DNA of 64,000 nucleotides, from the NCBI RefSeq assembly GCF_009766085.1, contig NZ_LMUF01000023.1, positions 1-64,000 on the forward strand, given 5' to 3'. The stretch's first letter is position 1. Every line of letters begins with the position of its first letter. This DNA comes from Burkholderia sp. S171 (GTDB lineage: Bacteria; Pseudomonadota; Gammaproteobacteria; Burkholderiales; Burkholderiaceae). The notes below the pieces were generated by a model. That model was not told the DNA's origin, did no database searches, and saw only the letters and a list, made by a program, of their open reading frames with translations. The position numbers and the translations under genes were made by a program. Shown here piece after piece: positions 15,427 to 23,702 of the stretch.

Positions 15427-16785
15427 TCAGTGAACCTTTCCAGCCACCTGTAAAATCCGCTCCCGCACAATGCCGATCGCCTGCTTGAGGGCATAAACGT
15501 CCTGAAAATAACGTTGAGGCATCCTTATCTGGCTGGCGTTCGCATCGATGTTCTCGATCTCTTCGCGCCATTGCGCAATCTGGTCCGGGGTGGGTTGCGG
15601 GGTTCTCCATATTTCATCTTCCAGCGATTTGATCTCCCTATACCAGACCACGAGCCGGTTCTTAATCCGTGTCTGTGCCATGCGCGGCAATGCTTGCAGC
15701 AAGCCTATCAGCAAGGCCATGAAGGGCAGCAGGATTAGCAGCCGTCTTTCGATAAAGCTGGCCAGCCAGAACGGAAGGTATCGTTGCAGAAAAGGACGGC
15801 CGGATTTGAAGTAGCGCGTGCTTTCATCGGAGATGGGAAATTCATCGGTGTTCAGGTTGGGAAACGCGCCGAGCGGCGTGAAGTAATCTTCGCCGCCATG
15901 CACGTTTTTAGCCGCTTCCAGCAGAAGGTAGGCGAGAGCAGGGTGCAGCGTGTCCTTGGCCACGAGCAGGGCTGTTGCGGCCAGCAGGGTGACATCGGCC
16001 TGCGGAAGATCATTGACGACGCTGGTCGATGCACGCGGAAAGATGATCTTGGAGAGCGACGGGAATTTTTGCACCAGGGCGTCGGCCTGGGCAAAACTCA
16101 TCAGCTTGAGATTGCTGTTCAGTAACGTCTGCTGCATGGAAGCATCGGGCCTGCCAATAAAGAAAGCCGCATCCAGCGTGCCATTTTCGAGGTCTTCATA
16201 CGCCTTGGATGCATCCATTTCCAGCAGCGTGGTGTTGTCGCCGGTGATGCCGCTATAAGAGAGCAATACCTGGGCGACGTTGAGCAGGCCGCTGCCAGGA
16301 ACGCCGATGGCAATCCTTTTGCCGCGTAGCTGTGCCAGCCGGTTGATGGTTATATCGGTTGTACCGCTCGCATTGCCACGATAAAACACCCAGATCGGTT
16401 CGTATGAAACGGCAGCGATCGTCTGCAAGTTGTCCGCCTCTTTCGGGCGGGTGGTGCCTGACTGGATAAAGCCAACTTCATACTCGTTGTCAGGATCCTT
16501 CAGTCGCTGATAGTTTTCGATCGAGCCCGAAGAACTGCGGATATCAAGCGTTATGCCGTCGCGCTTCAAGAGGGGCGCATACCGATCCGCAAAGCCGCGA
16601 TAGATACCGTTGTCCGCCCCTGTTGTAATGACGATGGTGCGCTGGATAGCAGGCTTCAGTACGATCGCCAGCCCCCAGCCTAGAGCGGCAATCAGCAGTA
16701 TGGCGCCAATGATGAGGAACCACCTGCGCCCCGGTGTCATGGGGGCTTTCTGACTGCGATGAAGCGCTGGGTTGTGCCTGGGCAT
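15427..16785 (-). CDS. TAXI-family TRAP-type solute-binding protein, membrane anchored
   Basis: A 452-residue protein with one N-terminal membrane segment (WFLIIGAILLIAALGWGLAIV). A TAXI-type periplasmic binding domain follows (TIVITTGADNGIYRGFADRY, GIPGSGLLNVAQVLLSYSGI-like text). A second hydrophobic stretch (LLILLPFMALLIGLLQALP) near residue 365 is followed by a cytoplasmic helical tail. I prefer the ATG at 16785, after GAGAGGCC, to the GTG 14 codons upstream. No TRAP permease gene is next to it, so it is an orphan. It may sense or bind a ligand without forming a transporter. It is convergent with pta and need not belong to the sulfonate island. Confidence 0.78.
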   Translation of the reverse strand: MPRHNPALHRSQKAPMTPGRRWFLIIGAILLIAALGWGLAIVLKPAIQRTIVITTGADNGIYRGFADRYAPLLKRDGITLDIRSSSGSIENYQRLKDPDNEYEVGFIQSGTTRPKEADNLQTIAAVSYEPIWVFYRGNASGTTDITINRLAQLRGKRIAIGVPGSGLLNVAQVLLSYSGITGDNTTLLEMDASKAYEDLENGTLDAAFFIGRPDASMQQTLLNSNLKLMSFAQADALVQKFPSLSKIIFPRASTSVVNDLPQADVTLLAATALLVAKDTLHPALAYLLLEAAKNVHGGEDYFTPLGAFPNLNTDEFPISDESTRYFKSGRPFLQRYLPFWLASFIERRLLILLPFMALLIGLLQALPRMAQTRIKNRLVVWYREIKSLEDEIWRTPQPTPDQIAQWREEIENIDANASQIRMPQRYFQDVYALKQAIGIVRERILQVAGKVH

Positions 16786-17026
16786 TGCTCGGCCTCTCTC
16801 GTCAGGTCTCTCGTGCGCGGGCTGCACCTGAGAGCCTGTCCTTCACGGATGGATGGGCATGCTCTGGAAGGAGAGGAGGTTGAACGCTGAGGAAACGAAA
16901 CCTAACGCCGTTCAACAATTTTTCTCATCGCTTATATACGTCACCTTTATCATATTATCCTTGTTAAGACTGCAAGGGCTGCCGTCGCTACGCTTGCATC
17001 ACACCGGGCCGTGCTGACACGCACGC

Positions 17027-17311
17027 TCAATTGCAGCCTTGATTGTTGGCGGTCCTCATGCAGGTCTTTCCGGACGGGCTTTTGTAGACACCCTTGCCGT
17101 TCTTGGTCTTTGCTTCTCCGCCCTTGCTTGTCTGAGTTGTCGCTACGCCGTTCTGATTCCTGTCGGACTTCCACGCGGTGCCACTGTTCGGGTTATATCC
17201 GCCAGCCTGTTGTCCGTTATTGCAAACGGTACGGCCAGTCGCAGCGGTTCTGCACTCCGCGGATACGCTGGTGGAAAACACGATGCACGCTAACAGCGCA
17301 AGAATTCTCAT
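17027..17311 (-). CDS. Small exported protein of unknown function
   Basis: A 94-residue protein with a signal peptide (MRILALLACIVFSTSVSA, cleavage after SA). The mature part is rich in Gly, Asn and Thr and has four cysteines (ECRTAATGRTVC near the start; TCMRTANNQGC at the end), suggesting disulfide bonds in the periplasm. GAGGTC precedes the ATG. I do not recognise the family with certainty; Burkholderia genomes carry many such proteins. It lies in a block of exported proteins of unknown role reading leftward. Confidence 0.65.
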   Translation of the reverse strand: MRILALLACIVFSTSVSAECRTAATGRTVCNNGQQAGGYNPNSGTAWKSDRNQNGVATTQTSKGGEAKTKNGKGVYKSPSGKTCMRTANNQGCN

Positions 17312-17375
17312 GGTGACCTCCGGATGTCATGGGAAATGTTCAAACGTTTTTCGAACCATCTCGGTCGCGTGGTTG

Positions 17376-18137
17376 TTATTCGTCGAGGCGGCCCAGCGTG
17401 TCGCGCATGGGCGCGATTGACACTCTCACCGTGCCGCTAAGCGGCGTGCTCATTTCCTGAATCAGGAAAAACGCGCCAGACGTCGACAGGGCGCACAAGA
17501 CCATCGCTGCCACGACCGTCCCGTTGCGGGGAGTGAACAGGCCGAAGGTGCCGAAGATAATGGATAACCACGCCACGAGAATGATCAGCAGCGGTGCAGG
17601 GATCGAGCCTTTTGCCTGTAGCAGCGTGAGCCAGCGTGCCGCATATACCTGATCGACGAGCTGGATGGCGCGCGCTTTAAGTCCGCGCTGCGTGTCATTG
17701 GATGGAGCAAGTTCCTCCACTCTGCGTTCGAAATCTTCTGACCTGTTGATGGCGTCAGGGCTATTGAGTTTTGCCAGTTGCGCAGCATCGCCTGATGCGA
17801 GTACCTGGACCGCGCCGGCGTAGTTCCGCTTGAGCGACGCACGAATCTCCTGGGTTTCCGGTCCATACCTCGCCAATACGCGGTCGAGCTGGACGACGGT
17901 GGCTGCATTCTGCATAACCTCGCTGTTGGCTGTGTCGAATGACGTTTTTGCCGACGAGATCAGCAGCCCCAGCACCAACGCGGCCATGGTCGCGATCAGG
18001 CCGGTCGCCAGTTTGATGACACCGATCGACTCGTCATTCAGGTGGTGTGCCGGGAGCAGTGCGCGCAGATACAGACCAAGCAGCCCGCTACCAAAGACAC
18101 ATACAAACACGATCGACGCGATAACGAGGTGGTCCAC
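17376..18137 (-). CDS. DUF4239-type membrane protein
   Basis: A 253-residue membrane protein. Two N-terminal helices (IASIVFVCVFGSGLLGLYLRA and ATGLIATMAALVLGLLISSAK) and two C-terminal helices (LLIILVAWLSIIFGTFGLF and VVAAMVLCALSTSGAFFLIQEM) flank a soluble helical region, the plan of DUF4239/bestrophin-like proteins. The start is GTG at 18137 after GGAGG at 9-nt spacing. Function is not known for the family; it is often found near stress or envelope genes. Confidence 0.75.
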   Translation of the reverse strand: MDHLVIASIVFVCVFGSGLLGLYLRALLPAHHLNDESIGVIKLATGLIATMAALVLGLLISSAKTSFDTANSEVMQNAATVVQLDRVLARYGPETQEIRASLKRNYAGAVQVLASGDAAQLAKLNSPDAINRSEDFERRVEELAPSNDTQRGLKARAIQLVDQVYAARWLTLLQAKGSIPAPLLIILVAWLSIIFGTFGLFTPRNGTVVAAMVLCALSTSGAFFLIQEMSTPLSGTVRVSIAPMRDTLGRLDE

Positions 18138-18321
18138 CCTTGAATCCTCCGCCTTAGGTCGAGCGTGTTGTGCGCGTATGGGTATCTGACAGGGCGACCG
18201 TGGTCCAGCAAACGGTACCTTCGGCAGCTGTCATGGTCTGAGCGCAGGCCTTGATCGGGGAGGCAAAGTCCATCGGACCTGGGATGGTTGTCGTATTACC
18301 GGGACCTGATGGATGACGACC

Positions 18322-19122
18322 TCAGGGTGCGGGCACTACACGGTAGTAGATACCGTTTGCGCCGTATGACGGCCGGAACCATGTGTTACCGCACAAGTAG
18401 TAGGTGCCGCCGGCAACCTGGGGTGAGATGCAGCCGCCGGGTAACGTTGCATAGATCGCGCCCATCGCGAAGTTTGCACTGACGACGGGTACCGGATAGC
18501 TCACAGGCACAGCAACAGCCGTTGCCCCAGCCATCACGCCGGCATTGTAGGCATTGGAGGTGGCTGCTGCGTTGTTGGCCGACGCCACGGCAACACCGGC
18601 CACGACACCGACTGCGGCACCTGCGGCGGCCGCTCCCGCTGTGGACCAACCGCCGCAGTTGTAGCAGCCGGAGCCATAGTTGTTCACCGTGGTCGGCGGA
18701 TGATAGGCGGGATATCTGGCGCCGTAATAGGGGCTGTGATACGCGGTCGCGCCCGCGGCGTTCGTGTAGGTCGAATAGCCGGACCCGGTTGCATGGGTTG
18801 CGGTCCCGCCATAGCCGTTGGTGGCGGTGGTGCCCTGACCGTAGGTGTGCGTCGCGCTCCCTCCGTAGTGATTGGTGGCGGTCGTTTGCCCCGATCCTTC
18901 CTGATGGGTTGCTGTATCGCCGTAGCGTCCGGTCGCAGTCGTGCCTTGGCCGTAGGTGTGTGTTTCGCTACCTCCGCCTGCGTCGCTGCGGGTGGTCGAC
19001 CCTGATCCATAGGCATGCGAAGTACTGCCACCATAGGCGTTAGCGTGAGACCACGCTCCCGCGGAACCTGACACGAGCGCCGGAATAAGCAGACTCAGCA
19101 GGCGGATGACGCCGGTCTTCAT
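18322..19122 (-). CDS. Exported Gly/Tyr/Thr-rich repeat protein
   Basis: A 266-residue protein with a signal peptide (MKTGVIRLLSLLIPALVSGSAGA). Residues about 28-125 are imperfect repeats of about 18 residues built on THTYGQGTTATGRYG. A short Tyr/Pro stretch follows, then an Ala/Gly hydrophobic segment (AAAAGAAVGVVAGVAVASA) that could insert in a membrane. The C-terminal domain is YLCGNTWFRPSYGANGIYYRVVPAP, like the end of other Burkholderia exported proteins. AGGAGA stands 6-7 nt before the ATG at 19122. It follows the DUF2092 gene by 14 nt and is probably in its operon. Function unknown; a surface or matrix role is a guess. Confidence 0.72.
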   Translation of the reverse strand: MKTGVIRLLSLLIPALVSGSAGAWSHANAYGGSTSHAYGSGSTTRSDAGGGSETHTYGQGTTATGRYGDTATHQEGSGQTTATNHYGGSATHTYGQGTTATNGYGGTATHATGSGYSTYTNAAGATAYHSPYYGARYPAYHPPTTVNNYGSGCYNCGGWSTAGAAAAGAAVGVVAGVAVASANNAAATSNAYNAGVMAGATAVAVPVSYPVPVVSANFAMGAIYATLPGGCISPQVAGGTYYLCGNTWFRPSYGANGIYYRVVPAP

Positions 19123-19136
19123 GATGCGTCTCCTGG

Positions 19137-20012
19137 TCATTGGGTCTTGGTGGACGTACGCTTCTTCGGTGGCGGCCTCATCCCTTGCGCATCACTCGCG
19201 TCCGGACGCGCAAACGCAATACGTGAAGCGCTGGCAGCGTTGACAACGAAGGCATCTGAGGGAAGGACGGGATCCAGCGCCCAGTTGGACAGTTCCAGGA
19301 CATGACGCAGCCGGGCGGGATCGTTGAGGTAGATGGCATAGATGCGGCGGGGGAGCTTGTCGTCCCGCCCGATCCAGATCTGCACGAACACATCCCCGGT
19401 GACATACGCCACCATGTCGGTGGTGGTCTCCCCGACAACGGACGACTGCCCTATGTAGAATGCGGTCGTCAGTCCATCGGCGATATCCTTGTAGGGATCA
19501 GCCACGATCACGTCGGTGAACGGGAAATAGATGGACCCGGAGTCGAAGGCCACCTGCAACGCAGCGTCGATAGTCGGTGGCGCATCAGCCACGGCGAGCA
19601 GATTCTGCGACGGAGCAAATGCTTTCATCGTCTTGCCGTCGTAATAAAATTCCGAAGCGGGACCATCGCCGGCGGTGATGACCTTAAGCCGGTCCGGGCG
19701 CACCATGCTGACTTCCGACTGAGTGGAATAGACGAGCGGGGGGCCTAGGCGGCTCGGGCTTTCGTAGGAGACGACCGCTGTGAAAGTCATCGATCTAGCG
19801 GCGGCAAGTTTGGCGCATGCGGTCTTCAGGACTTCAATCGCCCGTGGCTCGAGGCCGGGCTGGAATGCAAGGCCGGCCGCATTAGCTGCTCTGGTGGAGA
19901 CTGCTTTCGATGTCTTGTGCGCCGGCTGCGACTGCTGGGCGTTGCCGCTCGCGACCACGAACGCCAACAGCGCGGCAACAGTGATGCGCGACAGCAATTT
20001 CTCGTAGGTCAC
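19137..20012 (-). CDS. DUF2092 family exported protein
   Basis: A 291-residue protein with a signal peptide (LLSRITVAALLAFVVASGNA). The body has the DUF2092 pattern, a LolA-like fold predicted to bind lipid (DRLKVITAGDGPASEFYYDGKTMKAF, IDAALQVAFDSGSIYFPFTDVI, ALDPVLPSDAFVVN). I chose the GTG at 20012 because the signal peptide then begins correctly; the longer reading overlaps the upstream gene. It probably forms an operon with the genes at 20063-20359 and 18322-19122, read from the palindrome at 20516-20545. Confidence 0.75.
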   Translation of the reverse strand: MTYEKLLSRITVAALLAFVVASGNAQQSQPAHKTSKAVSTRAANAAGLAFQPGLEPRAIEVLKTACAKLAAARSMTFTAVVSYESPSRLGPPLVYSTQSEVSMVRPDRLKVITAGDGPASEFYYDGKTMKAFAPSQNLLAVADAPPTIDAALQVAFDSGSIYFPFTDVIVADPYKDIADGLTTAFYIGQSSVVGETTTDMVAYVTGDVFVQIWIGRDDKLPRRIYAIYLNDPARLRHVLELSNWALDPVLPSDAFVVNAASASRIAFARPDASDAQGMRPPPKKRTSTKTQ

Positions 20013-20062
20013 TCGCGGCCTCGTCGTTGACTGAACCCGTTTTAGCGGCGCGCCGGCAATAC

Positions 20063-20359
20063 TCACGGGAGCATGCCGCACTCAAACATTTTGTTGGCAA
20101 CAGGAGCGGCGATTTTATCGATGAACAGGGCGCGCATCTGAGGGTCGTTGCGCAGCAACTGCACGGCCTGTTCCTCTCGTGGAGGCCGCGGGCGCCCCTG
20201 TTGCTGAGCTTTCTCTTGCCATAACTGCTCGCAGGACGAGCCCTGGTACTTCTGGATGACCTTGCCGGCGACCGCGTCCAGCACTGGATATTGAGCTGAG
20301 GCGGTTTCGCTGGCTAGCAACATCGGTAGGATTGCAAACCATAAGAGATGCCTGCTCAT
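20063..20359 (-). CDS. Small exported protein of unknown function
   Basis: A 98-residue protein with a signal peptide (LLWFAILPMLLASETASAQ). The mature part has two cysteines, a basic proline-rich linker (GRPRPPREEQ) and a helical end. GGAGG stands 5 nt before the ATG. It is the first gene after the palindrome at 20516-20545 and so probably heads the leftward operon. I do not recognise a named family. Confidence 0.68.
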   Translation of the reverse strand: MSRHLLWFAILPMLLASETASAQYPVLDAVAGKVIQKYQGSSCEQLWQEKAQQQGRPRPPREEQAVQLLRNDPQMRALFIDKIAAPVANKMFECGMLP

Positions 20360-20515
20360 GAGTTCCTCCAGAATGTGTCGCGCTGGGTGCTGGGCGTCCC
20401 CACGCCGGGGTCGTCACTTTTTAAGGGAGGGCAACTTTTTCCGCTGCTGCTGCGCGCCCGAAACGATGTCATCAAGCATGCTTCGGTAAGAGAAGACTAG
20501 AACACGGGCCGGAAT

Positions 20516-20545
20516 GCCGATATTGGACCTTGGTCCAATATCGGC
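20516..20545. promoter_or_regulatory. 30-bp perfect palindrome with GGACC-TT-GGTCC core (site 1)
   Basis: Arms GCCGATATTGGACC (20516-20529) and GGTCCAATATCGGC (20532-20545) are perfect inverted copies around TT. The site is 157 bp before the small exported gene at 20063-20359. Its 12-bp core recurs at 23231, 25910 and 26428. It is the best-matching member and may be the strongest binding site of the set. No T-run follows on either strand, so it is not a typical terminator. Confidence 0.75.
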
Positions 20546-20571
20546 GTGGACGTGAGCGTTGCCATGCTCAC

Positions 20572-23028
20572 TTATCGACGAAGGGCCGCGCCTCTGCCGC
20601 CACCATTCCCGGATTGCGAAAAACGCTGACTCTGGGCCGCTCCTCGTTGCCGGTTCTGCATATCCTGATTCAACTGTCCATAGGCTCCCCCGCCCGTGTT
20701 GGCCGGTCGCGCTTGGCCGCCTGCGGCTCCCTGTTGAGCCATCGGCGCTTGCGTCGGGCGTTGCGCATTCCCACTCGGGGCAGCAGCGGTGCGCTGTGGC
20801 TGATAGGCTGCCTGAGCGGTCTTTCCCCCGGTGGCCGTAGAGGGGCGCGGTTGCTGATTCGCCGGTGCACCGGGTCTAGCCTGCGGGGGATTGCCGCCCG
20901 CTGCCGTCGCGCTGCGTTGTGTCTGGGTCGATGGAGACTTTTGCTGCGCGGCAGACGACACGGGCGCATTCGATTTGTTGGCTGCAGACCATGAGCCGTT
21001 ATCGTATTTTTGCCAGCTGCCATTGGTGTTTTTGTACACGTTGCCATCTTTACTTGCGTACATATTGCCGTTAGCGGTCTTGCCCGCGGCAGCACTGCCG
21101 TTGGCGCCTTGGCCAGCGACCGCCTTGCCGCCCGCGGAGTTCTGGAAGCTGCCGGCCGTGCCGTTCGACGTTGTGGTGTGTTGTGTCGCGGCCCACTGGT
21201 TGCCCTTCGTGACGACCGAGCTTCCCCACTGACCATAGGCGTTCGAGCCTTGTTGCGTGGCGCCGTACGCGCCCGTCCTTGGGTTGTATGCCTGCCCCAC
21301 GGACGCGCTTCCGCCAGGCCCGGAAGCGGTTGCTCCCCGTGCGTAGGTTCCGGTGTAGGGGTTGTATGAGTTGCCCCATTGCGCGCTTCCCGCAGGGCCG
21401 TAAGCCGCGCCCCGTACGCCGCTTGCACCGGTATAAGGGTTATAGGTGCGATAGCCGTAAGGGGCGGGACGCGGATAATAAACCGGATAAGGTCCACGAC
21501 CGATGGCGACGTAAGGAGGGTAGTAGTAACCGTTGCCCTGGGCGACGATCGCACCCAGCGCCGCTCCCGCGATAAACACACCCAGGTAGCCCGCCGTATA
21601 GCTTGCCTGGACCGTTCCCGTGGGTGTCACCTGTTGCGTCACATAGACCACGTTGTAGACGGGCGAGCTGGGCGGGATCGTGTAGATCACCTGCGGTACG
21701 ACACTAGTCGTCTGCCACGGACCACCCGGCGAACTGGAATCGAACCATACACCTTGTGAGCAGAGGTAGTAGCGTTGCTCCACCTTGATCACTTTCGCCG
21801 GTGTGTTGGATGCATAGGACATCGAAGTTCCGGAAATCGGGCTGAACGTAGGTTCGCCGCTGTACGAAACCTTGACTGCAGCCGCCGCTGCGGCGGGATT
21901 GATCTCGACCGTGGTGGGAATCTGCGCGAGCAATACCGCATCCCTCGCTTCCGGTGTTCCCGGTACTGAACTCAGCACTCTTCCCGCCGGGCTATTCGGC
22001 GGGATCCTGGCGAAATCCGCCGGCAACTGGTCTGTCGCGTAACTCCATGGGCCAGTGGGCCCAGGCGCCGAAAACCAGCGTCCGGCACTCAGGTAGTAAT
22101 ACGCGCCGGTTGGCGAATCAATAAACAAATCGCTGTCGGTGTTTGTAGCGAATGTGAGCTTTGTGCCGGGAATCGAAATAAAGACGGGTTTGCCGGAAAA
22201 GGTAATAAGTTCCGCTGGCACTTGGCTGTAATACACAGCCGGTGCTTTTCCCGCATGATGGGACGTCGCGCCGATATATTGTTTGAGCGACGCCCATTGC
22301 GGGTCGGCCGAAATTTTTGCCATTTTCGCGGGGAGGTTTGGTGCTTCTTTCCATCCACTTTTCAGGTCGCTCGACATAACCCAGCGTTGCCCGGTGAAAA
22401 GATAATACTGATGCGTGGCGCTATCGAGAAAGAGGGGCCAACTCGCATTAATCACCGCTTGCATATCAGTGCCCGCGACTGGAGCGAGTACGGGATCGCC
22501 ATCAACGAATAAAAGAATCGCGGGTCCGAAACTGGCAAAAATAGCCGGTGGATCGTTCTTGACGGCGATGGCTGGCAAATCGTTTTTCTGATCGACGCTC
22601 GCGACCAGACGGTCCACCGATATCGTCAGCGTCGCGTCGGGCTTAAGGAAGGTCCGGACCAGTCGATCAAGTTTTTCGGACGCCGCCGGGTCCGCCCCCG
22701 GGAATGAGGTGCCCGTAATGGTGGGATGGCTGAGAAGAACGGTACGGCTGTCCATGTCGGTCTCGGTGTCCATCTGCAGCGTCACCACGCCGATTTGCGG
22801 CTGCCCGCCCTTCGGAGTCAGCGAAATGGCCATCCGACCGTTTATTTGCTTGAACTGCTTCCAGTCGTCAATTTGCGGTTGATAAAGCACAAGGCGAGTG
22901 CCGTCTTGTTCGCGCTCACGGGGCCAACCCGCATCGGTTGCCATCGCGCGACCGGGAAAACCTGACGCAACGAGCGTGAGCGCCAAAGCGATGCGCTTTG
23001 CTGAGCGGCTTTTTACGAGCATCGCCAT
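20572..23028 (-). CDS. Large exported protein with three internal repeats and a YNPYTG-rich tail
   Basis: An 818-residue protein with a signal peptide (MAMLVKSRSAKRIALALTLVASG). The first 170 residues form a domain opening with WPREREQDGTRLVLYQPQ, which I recall from proteins annotated as carbohydrate-binding family V/XII. Three imperfect repeats follow at about 175-250, 280-350 and 390-460, each with a G-P-F..I-GT core, a YYL-G-W pattern, GPW and IPP/DP. A hydrophobic segment (YLGVFIAGAALGAIVA) lies near 480. The rest is low complexity: YNPYTG repeats near 530-600, then Asn/Gln/Ala-rich text to a GNGGGRGAALRR end. The start at 23028 follows GGGAGGCG. The palindrome at 23231 lies about 200 bp upstream. 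Confidence 0.75.
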   Translation of the reverse strand: MAMLVKSRSAKRIALALTLVASGFPGRAMATDAGWPREREQDGTRLVLYQPQIDDWKQFKQINGRMAISLTPKGGQPQIGVVTLQMDTETDMDSRTVLLSHPTITGTSFPGADPAASEKLDRLVRTFLKPDATLTISVDRLVASVDQKNDLPAIAVKNDPPAIFASFGPAILLFVDGDPVLAPVAGTDMQAVINASWPLFLDSATHQYYLFTGQRWVMSSDLKSGWKEAPNLPAKMAKISADPQWASLKQYIGATSHHAGKAPAVYYSQVPAELITFSGKPVFISIPGTKLTFATNTDSDLFIDSPTGAYYYLSAGRWFSAPGPTGPWSYATDQLPADFARIPPNSPAGRVLSSVPGTPEARDAVLLAQIPTTVEINPAAAAAAVKVSYSGEPTFSPISGTSMSYASNTPAKVIKVEQRYYLCSQGVWFDSSSPGGPWQTTSVVPQVIYTIPPSSPVYNVVYVTQQVTPTGTVQASYTAGYLGVFIAGAALGAIVAQGNGYYYPPYVAIGRGPYPVYYPRPAPYGYRTYNPYTGASGVRGAAYGPAGSAQWGNSYNPYTGTYARGATASGPGGSASVGQAYNPRTGAYGATQQGSNAYGQWGSSVVTKGNQWAATQHTTTSNGTAGSFQNSAGGKAVAGQGANGSAAAGKTANGNMYASKDGNVYKNTNGSWQKYDNGSWSAANKSNAPVSSAAQQKSPSTQTQRSATAAGGNPPQARPGAPANQQPRPSTATGGKTAQAAYQPQRTAAAPSGNAQRPTQAPMAQQGAAGGQARPANTGGGAYGQLNQDMQNRQRGAAQSQRFSQSGNGGGRGAALRR

Positions 23029-23702
23029 GTTCAAGCGCCTCCCAGCGTCAATCGAATTCGGATAACGGTGCGCTTGAGAAGCGCGGATCGGATTGTCGAG
23101 GTTTTGTATTAAGTAATTTGATTATCATCAGTTCATTGCGGACCTGCCCGCATTTAAGGGGCTGCGCTTACCGACTATTTGAGCCCGGGTCCCTGTTTCA
23201 AAATAGCCGAGTGCCAGAGCTCAAGCAATTGGACCTTGGTCCTATACGGGGGCCATTAGCTATTTGTTTAATGTGTCTGCAGAGGCGGAAAAACGCCAGC
23301 GACCGGTATCGGCGACCGATTGAGAAAAATTGCTTTACGGAATGCAACGAAACGCTTTACGGAAACAAATGCAGCGTCTAAGCTCTGGATGAGTATTCGT
23401 TACCCGTCGGCATGAGGCCGGTCAGATACGGATCATGAGAAGTGGTTTTCCTGACGCACCGTTTCGCGTCGTAGGCGGTTATTGCCTATTGGTTTCAAGC
23501 AAACACGCCGCAAGAAATAAATTAAATACCCCGCTCGAGACATCGTGGAACAGGAATCTACGGCGTTCTCGTTGCGATGTCGCACGATGCTTGTTCGGCA
23601 GGTGCATGCGCGGACACAAGCCCTCGCGAAGTCGGACCTTTCGAAGTCCGGCGCGCCCGGGTTCTCGCACGCCTGCTCGAGCTTCTGAGGGAGCACGGCG
23701 TC
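23029..23702. other. Long intergenic region between the 818-residue protein and the histidine kinase
   Basis: Apart from the palindrome at 23231-23242, I see no supported gene here. Short readings on both strands have no ribosome sites or recognisable products. The kinase reading frame is open from 23577, but the upstream part lacks a credible start. Confidence 0.5.
23231..23242. promoter_or_regulatory. GGACC-TT-GGTCC palindrome (site 2)
   Basis: The core GGACCTTGGTCC is flanked by ATT on the left and TAT on the right. It sits between the leftward 818-residue gene and the rightward kinase gene, about 200 bp from the former, and could serve both. Confidence 0.7.

Noticed and set aside
20516..20545. 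Rho-independent terminator of the 818-residue gene
   Set aside because: The 2-nt centre and lack of a T-run argue against it, and the core recurs at three promoter-like positions.
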